5,060 nt of DNA from Humisphaera sp. Its GTDB lineage: Bacteria; Planctomycetota; Phycisphaerae; Tepidisphaerales; Tepidisphaeraceae. How positions within the stretch are numbered: the first letter of the stretch is position 1; each line of letters begins with the position of its first letter. Positions 1 to 5,060 of the stretch are shown here, piece after piece. The DNA lies in assembly GCA_025351525.1 (NCBI GenBank), contig JANXVV010000061.1, forward strand, positions 1 to 5,060, written 5' to 3'. The translations under genes were made by a program, and so were the position numbers. Under the pieces are notes generated by a model that was given only the letters and a program-made list of their open reading frames with translations, did not search any database and was not told the origin of the DNA.

Positions 1-64
1 CCTCCCAACAGGCACAGGTCTCGGAGTACCGCGACCTGTGGCACCCAACCCTCGCGCGGAAGTG

Positions 65-1099
65 ATGACGGCCTCGTTCATCCTCCTCCTCATATTCCGC
101 CTCCTCCATTCACCCTCCCTCTCCGCCGCACCATTGGACGACCACTATCCTCCCGCGCTCGATCGGGCCGTCTTAAAAGGGCTTGATTTCCTCGCCCGCC
201 AGCAGCAGGCCGATGGCTCCTTCACCGGTCTGGACGAACAGGGCCCGCGCATCGCCCCGGCAGCGCAGGCCCTGCTCGCTTTTCTATCCGCCGGCCAGAC
301 CCCGGTGGCCGGTCGGCACGCGCTCGCCACCCGCAACGCCATCGACTTCATCGTGCGGCAACTGCCCGATGACGGTGACTTCGGCCGGGCCGACGGAAGC
401 GGTTTGATCGGGCACGCCCACATCACCCTCGCCCTCGCTTCAGCCTATGGCCTCGACCCCGATGCCGCGCGCAGGCCGTCGATCAAAGAGGCCCTGAAAA
501 AATCGCTCGCTTTCATTCTCGCCACCCAGGATGCCCGCCCGGAACCGCGAGCCGGCGGTTGGCGCGAAGGCGGCGGCGGGGGAGAAGGTAAATTGGTCGC
601 TACGCTGTGGATGGTGTTGTCCCTCAAGTCGTTGCAGGATGCGGAACTTAACGTGCCCCGTGAAGCGCTTCACCACGCGGCGGCCTTCGTGCGGGAGTGC
701 GGAAAGCGTAACCCCACGGCATTTGCAAATCGCGACGGCGACCCCACGCCCCAGTCCAACGCCGCCGGAATCGCGGTGCTGCTCCTGATCGAATCAGACG
801 GTAATCTCCCGATGAAAGGCCCTGCAAAATTTCTGCTCGAGCATCGCGTGCCGGAAGACGCCGCCGACTTCCTCCCCGACACCTACATCACCGCGCTCGC
901 CGCGATGTTGTCCGGCGACCCCACGGCGTCCGCCTCCTGGAAACCCACCCGCGATCTGCTCGTGAATAAACAAACCGAGGAAGGCAGTTGGTATCCCCCC
1001 CGACAGCCGCCCGTAGGCCTGGGCACCGTCGCCGCCACCTCCAACGCGGTGATGACACTGGCGATGCCGTACCGGTTGCTGCCGATGTATGGCAGGTAG
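65..1099 (+). CDS. Putative secreted squalene-cyclase/prenyltransferase repeat protein
   Basis: The product is 344 aa from ATG 65. Its repeated pattern of a helix, a Gly-Ser/Asp-Phe/Trp turn and a second helix matches the alpha/alpha-barrel repeats of squalene-hopene cyclases and prenyltransferase beta subunits. The turns are QQQADGSF (about 46-53), DDGDFG (102-107), AGGWREGG (163-170) with the following LVATLWMVLSL helix, and EEGSW (305-309) followed by TSNAVMTLAMPY. No DxDD protonation motif is visible and the chain is about half a full triterpene cyclase, so cyclase activity is not supported. Residues 1-22 (FILLLIF core, then SLSAA) look like a signal peptide, suggesting export. This supports ATG 65 over GTG 38, nine codons upstream. 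The frame is open back to the window edge, so the 5' end is not certain. GGAAG at 58-62 is too close to ATG 65 to be a good ribosome site. The gene converges on the minus-strand gene that ends at 1256. Substrate and role are unknown. Confidence 0.8.
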   Translation: MTASFILLLIFRLLHSPSLSAAPLDDHYPPALDRAVLKGLDFLARQQQADGSFTGLDEQGPRIAPAAQALLAFLSAGQTPVAGRHALATRNAIDFIVRQLPDDGDFGRADGSGLIGHAHITLALASAYGLDPDAARRPSIKEALKKSLAFILATQDARPEPRAGGWREGGGGGEGKLVATLWMVLSLKSLQDAELNVPREALHHAAAFVRECGKRNPTAFANRDGDPTPQSNAAGIAVLLLIESDGNLPMKGPAKFLLEHRVPEDAADFLPDTYITALAAMLSGDPTASASWKPTRDLLVNKQTEEGSWYPPRQPPVGLGTVAATSNAVMTLAMPYRLLPMYGR

Positions 1100-1142
1100 G
1101 CGTACTCGCCCACCCTCCTGCGTCGCCTCACCCAGCGCGAAC

Positions 1143-1248
1143 GGAATGACGAATGACGAATGACGAATTCACGAATCCATGACGAACGACGAATGATTAA
1201 ATGTTCGAAACGAAGACATCCGTTCTTCGTTTCGCCATTTCCTCATTC
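1143..1248. repeat. Heptamer GAATGAC repeat plus hairpin, copy A
   Basis: Starting at 1143 the 7-bp unit GAATGAC is repeated about three times, followed by GAATTCACGAATC (1165-1177) and degenerate GACGAAC/GACGAAT units. Then comes the CGAAACGAAGA hairpin (1206-1234), and on the far side CATTTCCTCATTC (1236-1248). All these parts recur in copy B after speA (2760-2900). The unit GAATGAC does not look like coding sequence and lies wholly between two convergent genes. Confidence 0.85.
1206..1234. terminator. Possible bidirectional terminator hairpin between convergent genes
   Basis: CGAAACGAAGA (1206-1216) is perfectly complementary to TCTTCGTTTCG (1224-1234), giving an 11-bp stem with a 7-nt loop. 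It lies 21 bp beyond the stop codon of the basic-protein gene (1256-1258) and about 106 bp beyond the stop of the upstream plus-strand gene. No clean T-run follows on either strand, so the terminator role rests on position and stem quality. Confidence 0.45.
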
Positions 1249-1255
1249 TCCCCAC

Positions 1256-1675
1256 TCATCCGCCCGTCCGCCGCGGCACCGACATCCGCGTGGCATCAGA
1301 CCCCATCGTCTGATTGTGACCCACCTGCTTGCCCTTCTCGAACGGCTGATTGCTCTTCTTCGCAGCCGTCGAAATCGTGCTGTTCAACATGTTGCCCACC
1401 CCGGCGGCATGCGGCTTGGTGAACGACTCCTTCATCTGCTTGAACGCCGAGGTCTCTTTCTTCGGACCCCCCGACACAACGGCATTAAACCCACCCGCCT
1501 TCGCCCCGATCATCCGCGCCGCGGTCTCGGCGGCAAGCGAAGTGTTCACCATCGGCGCAACCGGCGCCGCCACCTTCGCCACCGGCTTCAACACCGCCTT
1601 CGCGGCCTTCACCTTCGCAGCCGGCTTCTTCGGGGTCTCAGGGACGGGAGTCTCGGATTTTTTTGCTTTGGCCAT
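1256..1675 (-). CDS. Small, strongly basic hypothetical protein with H1-like N-terminal tail
   Basis: I do not recognise a named family. The 139-aa product has 20 Lys and 4 Arg against 7 acidic residues (net about +17) and no Cys, Trp or Tyr. Residues 1-41 form a Lys/Ala/Pro/Val-rich tail (KKPAAKVKAAKAVLKPVAK) like histone H1 or bacterial H1-like tails. Residues 45-139 are less biased, with AAETAARMIGAKAGG (48-62), SAFKQMKESFTKP (76-88), and a C-terminus GHNQTMGSD...VPRRTGG that reads like a conserved short domain. No signal peptide or membrane segment is visible, so it is probably cytoplasmic. DNA or RNA binding is an inference from charge alone. No Shine-Dalgarno sequence precedes ATG 1675, but TAGAAT lies 8 bp upstream on the coding strand, so a leaderless message is possible. 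The frame was preferred over two long overlapping plus-strand frames because the protein has ordered composition and a natural start and end. Confidence 0.72.
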   Translation of the reverse strand: MAKAKKSETPVPETPKKPAAKVKAAKAVLKPVAKVAAPVAPMVNTSLAAETAARMIGAKAGGFNAVVSGGPKKETSAFKQMKESFTKPHAAGVGNMLNSTISTAAKKSNQPFEKGKQVGHNQTMGSDATRMSVPRRTGG

Positions 1676-1721
1676 GGAGGCGGATTCTAGCCGAAAGGCG
1701 GACGGGAAGAAAAGGCTTAAG

Positions 1722-1757
1722 AAGTGGGGAAGTGGGGAAGTGGTTAGTGGGGAAGCG
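1722..1757. repeat. Short 8-bp tandem repeat AAGTGGGG
   Basis: AAGTGGGG occurs at 1722-1729 and 1730-1737, then decays as AAGTGGTT, AGTGGGG and AAGCGG up to about 1757. It lies just upstream of the basic-protein gene, on the side where its promoter would be. No function is visible. Confidence 0.75.
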
Positions 1758-1773
1758 GAGAGGGGACCGAATT

Positions 1774-1938
1774 CGAAATCAGAAGCCAGAAATCAGAAAT
1801 CAGAAATCAGAAAAAAGCTCGAACCGAAGAAACGGGAGAAAGCTTGAAGTCCGGAAAGAGTTCTGGGCGGCAGCCCCCTCCGTTTCGAGCTTCGCATTTT
1901 CCGCTTCGAGCTTTTTTCTGATTTCCGGTTTCTGACTT
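1774..1938. repeat. Mirrored heptamer (AGAAATC) repeat with 21-bp perfect inverted arms
   Basis: From 1782 the sequence runs AGAAGCC then AGAAATC three times, leading into AGAAAAAAGCTCGAA. The 21 bases 1803-1823 are an exact reverse complement of 1905-1925. Beyond the right arm, TTTCTGACTTTC mirrors the heptamer side imperfectly. Inside the loop a second short pairing is possible between 1830-1838 (AAACGGGAG) and 1878-1885 (CTCCGTTT) with one bulged G. The element lies in an intergenic stretch. It shares the 7-bp period and mirrored design of copies A and B but not their sequence. Confidence 0.85.
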
Positions 1939-2104
1939 TCCCCCCATCCCCTTTCCGGGTCCCGCCCGACTCCCCCTGCCGAGGACTGCCTCGCGTCAAA
2001 CACTCTTTCCCCGTTGGACTGGAACACGCGGGACCCACCGTGTCATGCGGATGCCGCCCGACCGTATCGCCGGGGCGTCCAACCTTTCACATCGGTCCTC
2101 TCAC

Positions 2105-2203
2105 GGTTCAAGCGCAAGCCGACACGGTTCAAATGGAAGCCGCCACTGTTCAAATGAGAGCCGTCACTGTTCAAATGGAAGCCGTCACGATGGAAGCGCG
2201 CCC
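2105..2203. repeat. 21-bp minisatellite
   Basis: Four adjacent 21-bp units start at 2105, 2126, 2147 and 2168. Each has the form (G/T)GTTCAAatGgaAGCCG followed by (a/c/t)CAC. A shortened unit, GATGGAAGCGC, follows at 2189 and appears to have lost the TTCAA part. Weak related units may flank it at 2084-2104 and, through the ATTTAAA and ATTTAAT motifs, at 2205-2235. Because 21 is a multiple of three, frames on both strands stay open (TVQMEAV-like on plus, FHLNSDG-like on minus). I treat this as a consequence of the repeat and not as a gene. Confidence 0.85.
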
Positions 2204-2354
2204 GCGATTTAAACCCCGGAACGCGGGATTTAATGGGACCGGGCCGCGACACCTCGGCGGAGGGGGATATTACCGGGCCTCGCGACGGGTAGGGTGGGCG
2301 TGCCTGCCGCAGACCGCCATCCACTTCACGACAAACCCCCGCCCCGACCAAAGA

Positions 2355-2620
2355 TCGCTCCGATCGAGGTCGCCCCAACAGAGAACCGCCACATCACGCC
2401 CCCTCCGCCAACGAACCTACGCGCGCGGAGGTGTGTGACCCCGTCCGATGTCCTCCCCGGTGAAGGGGGTTCAAGTACGATGGAGCGAATGAACCCACCC
2501 CCCGGGGAAGGAAACCGGACGGGGTTACGCACATCCGCACCGCCGCGCCGAAGGGCGCATTGGCGGTGGGGCGTTGGGCGGCGGTTCCCTACCGGGGCGA
2601 CCGCCATTGGCGCGGAACGA
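2355..2620. repeat. Large diverged inverted repeat (about 120-bp arms, 16-nt centre)
   Basis: The arms face each other around 2474-2489. The inner arms (2431-2473 and 2490-2532) match over most of 43 positions, including ACCCCGTCCG (2438-2447) with CGGACGGGGT (2516-2525). Going outward, matching blocks keep the same order: GCGGA 2425-2429 with TCCGC 2534-2538, CCGCCAA 2405-2411 with TTGGCGG 2560-2566, ACGCCCC 2396-2402 with GGGGCGT 2568-2574, GAACCGCC 2383-2390 with GGCGGTTC 2580-2587, and GGTCGCCCC 2368-2376 with GGGGCGACC 2594-2602. TCGCTCCG at 2355-2362 may pair with CGGAACGA at 2613-2620. Spacer lengths between outer blocks are equal on both arms (6 and 5 nt), so this is one ancient duplication and not chance GC-rich pairing. 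It could be a decayed palindromic mobile element or a structured RNA. Confidence 0.75.
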
Positions 2621-2649
2621 CATCCGCATCGAGGACGCTTTAACGACCG

Positions 2650-2667
2650 CGAAAGTCAGGACTTTCG
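2650..2667. repeat. Small palindrome CGAAAGTC-AG-GACTTTCG
   Basis: CGAAAGTC (2650-2657) and GACTTTCG (2660-2667) are perfect reverse complements separated by two bases. As a hairpin it would form a 6-bp stem with a 6-nt loop. It directly follows the large inverted repeat. Confidence 0.7.
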
Positions 2668-2726
2668 ATCCTCCAGTAAGTAGAGTTTGAAATACCGTGC
2701 GAACCGGTTCCTTTCGCTCACCGAAC

Positions 2727-2748
2727 GGTCCGCAGGGTAGTGCGGACC
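2727..2748. repeat. Hairpin GGTCCGCA/TGCGGACC
   Basis: GGTCCGCA (2727-2734) and TGCGGACC (2741-2748) are perfect 8-bp arms around a 6-nt loop (GGGTAG). A 10-bp palindrome, GAACCGGTTC, lies just upstream at 2701-2710. The hairpin is about 180 bp beyond the speA stop codon and has no adjacent T-run, so it looks like an interspersed hairpin repeat and not a terminator. Confidence 0.7.
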
Positions 2749-2759
2749 CTACAAGACTC

Positions 2760-2900
2760 GAATGAGGAAATGACGAATGACGAAATTCGAATTCACGAAT
2801 CAATCACGAATCACGACTGAAGAAATGACGAAACGAAGAGGGAAACTCCCGCCTTTCGTTTTGAGCCTTCGTTCATTCGTCATTCGTCATTCGTCATTCC
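2760..2900. repeat. Heptamer GAATGAC repeat plus hairpin, copy B (mirrored)
   Basis: The left half reads GAATGAGGAAATG (2760-2772), GACGAATGACGAA, GAATTCACGAATC (2789-2801), then CGAAACGAAGA (2829-2839). The right half carries the heptamer in the opposite direction as GTCATTC repeats up to 2900. The 16 bases 2769-2784 are the exact reverse complement of 2883-2898. The 26 bases 2875-2900 are the exact reverse complement of 1143-1168 in copy A. The element begins 25 bp after the speA stop codon. Confidence 0.87.
2829..2863 (-). terminator. Candidate speA terminator hairpin inside copy B
   Basis: AAACGAA (2831-2837) pairs with TTCGTTT (2855-2861), extended by C2829-G2863 and a G-T wobble. An inner GGGA (2840-2843) pairs with TCCC (2847-2850). 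On the speA strand the stem is followed by CGTCATTTCTTC, which is only moderately T-rich. It starts 62 bp beyond the speA stop codon. Position favours a terminator, but the tail is weak. Confidence 0.4.
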
Positions 2901-2925
2901 CAAGCGGTTTCACTTCCCCGATCCG

Positions 2926-4947
2926 TCACTCCAAGTAAGTGTATCCTTCCAGGCCGTTCTCATAGAACTTCAGCAACACCCGCGACTCATCGATCGTCAG
3001 CTTCTGATCGCGCAGCGCCTTCTCGACGCTCTTCCGCATCGCCCGTTTCAGGTCGTCGGCGTTGAACTGAACGTATTGCAGCACCTCGCGAACGGTGTCG
3101 CCTTCGATCACGTCATCGACGCAATAGCCGCCGGCTTCGTCGATGCTGACGTGGACGGCGTTGGTGTCGCCGAGCAGGTTGTGAAGATCGCCCAAGATTT
3201 CCTGGTAGGCACCCACGAGGAATGTCGCCAGGCAATAATCGGAGCCGTCGTAGGGGTGCAGTTCCAAAACCGATTTCACGCGGCGGCGATCGATGAAGCG
3301 GTCGACCTTGCCGTCGCTGTCGCAGGTGATGTCCGCCAAAATTCCACGGCAAGTCGGTTCTTCCAGCAACTTGTGGATCGGCATGATCGGAAAGAGCTGA
3401 TCGATCGCCCAACTGTCGGGCATCGACTGAAAAATCGAGTAGTTGCAGAAGTACGTGTCGGAGAGCATCGCTTCGAGGTTCTCAAATTCGTCGGGGACGT
3501 AATCCAGTCGCCGAATGATTTTCAGCACCTTGGCGCAGATCGCAAAGAACAATCGCTCGGCCACGCTGCGATGCTCGAGCGAGCAGTACCCGAGGCTGAA
3601 CAGATTCAGCACCGCGTCCTTGCTGATCTGGGCATCGTGATAATATTCCATGTAATTCTGCTCGTTGATCCCGCAATGGGTGTCGAACAGATTCACCACC
3701 GGCGCCGGCATCTTCTCTCGCTGCTCCGCGGTGAGAATTTGCGGCACGTCAAACCGCGCGAAACCGCTCCAGCCCAGCACGTTAAAAATCAGCACGCTGT
3801 GATGCGCCACCATCGCCCGGCCGGATTCGCTGATGATCGTGGGATGCTCGATTCCCGCTTCGTCGCAAATTTCCTTGACGTGGAAGACGACGTCGTTGGC
3901 GTATTCCTGCAGGCCGTAGTTGATCGAGGAACCGAAATCGGTTTTGGAGCCGTCATAGTCGACGCCCAATCCACCCCCCACGTCGATCATTTGCAGGCCC
4001 GCACCCAGTCGCTGCATTTCGACGTAGACGCGGACCAGTTCGATGATGGCATGTTTGATGTTGCGGATGTTGTTGATCTGACTGCCGAGGTGGAAGTGCA
4101 GCAGATTCAGGCAGTCGCCCATGCCGGCCCGGCGAAGGTATTCGAGGGCTTCGATCACCTCTGAAATGAACAGCCCGAATTTGGAGCGCACCCCGCCGGA
4201 TTGCTCCCATCGCCCCGAGCCCTTGGCGGCCAGCTTCACCCGCACGCCGATGCTGGGCTTCACATTGTGCAGCTTGGCGTACTTGACGATCAGCTCCAAC
4301 TCGCTGAATTTTTCCACTACCGGGATAATGTTCTTCCCGATTTTAGTCGCGAGAATGACGGCTTCGATAAATTCGTCATCTTTGAAACCGTTGCAGATGA
4401 TCGGGGTTTTATCGTCTTCGACCAGCGCCAACACCGCCAGCAATTCCGGCTTGCTGCCGGCCTCCAGGCCGAATCCATAGGGCTTGCCGAATTCGTTGAT
4501 CTCTTCGACGACGTGCTTCTGCTGATTGACCTTGATCGGATAGACGCAGCGGTAGTTGCCCTTGTATTCGTGCTCTTTGATGGCCGATGCGAACGCACCC
4601 GCCAACTTTCCCACGCGATGGCGGAGGATATCGGTGAAGCGGATCAACATCGGCAATTGAATGTCCCGCTCGCGCAGTTCATCGACCAGTTTTTTCAGAT
4701 CGATCTTGAGATTGGGTTCCTGAGTCGGGTGAACCGCGACGTGTCCTTCATCGTTCACGGAGAAATAACCCTGGCCCCATTGATTGATGCCGTACAATTT
4801 GGTGGCATCGGCGACCGTCCACGGTTTGGGCGGGTGATGCGAATCACCATTGCCCCCATTCGTCCCGGCACCATTGGAGCCGTTGGCCTTTGCAGGGTTC
4901 TGAGCGGGTGGGGCGGCGGGCCGGTTCGCGTCGAGCGAAGTGGTCAT
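2926..4947 (-). CDS. speA: Biosynthetic arginine decarboxylase SpeA
   Basis: The enzyme decarboxylates L-arginine to agmatine and CO2, the first step of the agmatine route to putrescine. It is a PLP-dependent, alanine-racemase-fold (type III) decarboxylase. Numbering from ATG 4947 (673 aa; E. coli SpeA is about 658): residues 1-40 are a low-complexity Ala/Pro/Asn/Gly leader, and the enzyme proper begins at WTVADATKLYGINQWG (about 43-58). YPIKVNQQ carries the PLP lysine K139. GLEAGSKPEL is at 160-169, FHLGSQ with ring-stacking H286 at 285-290, the phosphate-binding GGGLGVDYDG at 324-333, and SESGRA at 373-378. DITCDSDGKVDRF carries the conserved active-site cysteine C542, and the chain ends in the family's typical GLEGYTYLE. 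All key residues are present and the gene looks intact. ATG 4947 is chosen because GGAAGGA lies 10 bp upstream; the frame runs on to 5046, but those 33 codons come from a repeat. No agmatinase or agmatine deiminase is in the window. Confidence 0.97.
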   Translation of the reverse strand: MTTSLDANRPAAPPAQNPAKANGSNGAGTNGGNGDSHHPPKPWTVADATKLYGINQWGQGYFSVNDEGHVAVHPTQEPNLKIDLKKLVDELRERDIQLPMLIRFTDILRHRVGKLAGAFASAIKEHEYKGNYRCVYPIKVNQQKHVVEEINEFGKPYGFGLEAGSKPELLAVLALVEDDKTPIICNGFKDDEFIEAVILATKIGKNIIPVVEKFSELELIVKYAKLHNVKPSIGVRVKLAAKGSGRWEQSGGVRSKFGLFISEVIEALEYLRRAGMGDCLNLLHFHLGSQINNIRNIKHAIIELVRVYVEMQRLGAGLQMIDVGGGLGVDYDGSKTDFGSSINYGLQEYANDVVFHVKEICDEAGIEHPTIISESGRAMVAHHSVLIFNVLGWSGFARFDVPQILTAEQREKMPAPVVNLFDTHCGINEQNYMEYYHDAQISKDAVLNLFSLGYCSLEHRSVAERLFFAICAKVLKIIRRLDYVPDEFENLEAMLSDTYFCNYSIFQSMPDSWAIDQLFPIMPIHKLLEEPTCRGILADITCDSDGKVDRFIDRRRVKSVLELHPYDGSDYCLATFLVGAYQEILGDLHNLLGDTNAVHVSIDEAGGYCVDDVIEGDTVREVLQYVQFNADDLKRAMRKSVEKALRDQKLTIDESRVLLKFYENGLEGYTYLE

Positions 4948-4957
4948 GGTCGGGACA

Positions 4958-4964
4958 TCCTTCC
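4958..4964 (-). promoter_or_regulatory. Shine-Dalgarno sequence of speA
   Basis: On the minus strand GGAAGGA lies 10 bp before ATG 4947. It decides the speA start against the upstream in-frame ATGs at 5046 and 5025, which fall in the inverted repeat at 5006-5060. Confidence 0.75.
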
Positions 4965-5005
4965 GAAACTTTTTACAAGCGATACTTTTTCGAACGCAGG
5001 TGGCA

Positions 5006-5060
5006 TGGGCGTCTCGCCCGTGCATTTTCTGAACGCCAAAATGCACGGGTGAGACGCCCA
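5006..5060. repeat. Inverted repeat upstream of speA (HGRDAHAT-type)
   Basis: Bases 5006-5028 (TGGGCGTCTCGCCCGTGC...) and 5038-5060 are reverse complements over 23 positions with one mismatch (a G-T pair in the hairpin), around a 9-nt loop. The right arm reaches the window edge and may continue. Read on the minus strand it translates as MHGRDAHAT, a string I recall as frequent in over-extended planctomycete gene models; that recollection needs a search to confirm. It lies about 59 bp upstream of the speA start, so it could sit in the leader or just upstream of the promoter. Confidence 0.88.

Larger units (their letters stand above)
1676..2925. other. Gene-free repeat-rich intergenic region
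   Basis: I find no credible gene in this 1.25-kb stretch between the 5' end of the basic-protein gene and the 3' end of speA. Several open frames exist on both strands, but they overlap one another, are rich in Arg/Pro/Gly, and run through repeats. Base composition changes sharply along it: A/G-rich near 1700-1860, T/C-rich at 1880-1980, then very GC-rich from about 2040 to 2640. Outside the repeats listed separately (for example 1940-2080 and 2230-2350) nothing identifiable is seen. Confidence 0.7.

Noticed and set aside
65..1099. Squalene-hopene cyclase (shc)
   Set aside because: No DxDD motif, about half the family length, and a predicted signal peptide; only the repeat fold is supported.
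1160..1847. Overlapping plus-strand open frames opposite the basic-protein gene (1160-1690 and 1350-1847)
   Set aside because: They start or end inside the heptamer repeats, have His/Arg-rich or Ala/Phe-rich shadow composition, and lie antisense to a frame with a better-ordered product.
2105..2203. CRISPR array
   Set aside because: The 21-bp units are directly adjacent with no unique spacers, and there is no cas gene.
2040..2438. Open frames on both strands through the 21-bp repeat
   Set aside because: A 21-bp unit without stops keeps frames open automatically. Flanking residues are Arg/Pro/Gly-rich and no recognisable domain or start signal is present.
2294..2803. Open frames on both strands inside the large inverted repeat and beyond
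   Set aside because: They are mutually overlapping, low in complexity, and explained by stop-poor GC-rich sequence and the inverted duplication.
1143..2900. Insertion sequence bounded by 26-bp terminal inverted repeats
   Set aside because: The enclosed region encodes no transposase, and the 26 bases are part of a heptamer array that also recurs internally in copy B.
4948..5005. Sigma-70 promoter of speA
   Set aside because: The A/T-rich stretch before the Shine-Dalgarno site has no convincing pair of -35 and -10 boxes at normal spacing.
3076..5052. Long plus-strand open frames (3076-4164 and 4201-5052) opposite speA
   Set aside because: They are antisense shadows of speA, whose motifs are complete and unmistakable on the minus strand.

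Overview
The window carries three protein genes separated by a repeat-rich intergenic region. It most resembles a GC-rich Planctomycetota chromosome. This is an inference from three things: a secreted squalene-cyclase-like repeat protein of the type common in planctomycetes, a lysine/alanine-rich small protein, and spacers full of short interspersed hairpin repeats, one of which reads through as HGRDAHAT, a string I recall from over-extended planctomycete gene models. No marker gene settles the phylum.

Layout. A plus-strand gene (about 65-1099) encodes a putative exported alpha/alpha-barrel protein of the prenyltransferase/squalene-cyclase repeat type. It converges on a minus-strand gene (1675-1256) for a 139-residue, strongly basic protein of unknown function. 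The spacer between them (1100-1255) holds heptamer repeats and an 11-bp hairpin that could end transcription from both sides. From 1676 to 2925 I see no credible gene. This 1.25-kb stretch holds an 8-bp repeat, a heptamer inverted repeat with 21-bp perfect arms, a 21-bp minisatellite, a large diverged inverted repeat of about 265 bp, and a run of small palindromes. It ends in a second copy of the heptamer/hairpin element found after the first gene. The rest (4947-2926, minus) is speA, a complete biosynthetic arginine decarboxylase (673 aa from the preferred start). Upstream of speA lies a 23-bp-arm inverted repeat that runs to the window edge and artificially lengthens the open frame to 706 codons.

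The genes do not look like one operon or pathway. SpeA would make agmatine from arginine for polyamine synthesis, but no agmatinase, agmatine deiminase or other polyamine gene lies in the window. The unusual content is the non-coding DNA: at least four unrelated repeat designs, two of them built on 7-bp units mirrored around a hairpin, sit at the ends of otherwise ordinary genes.
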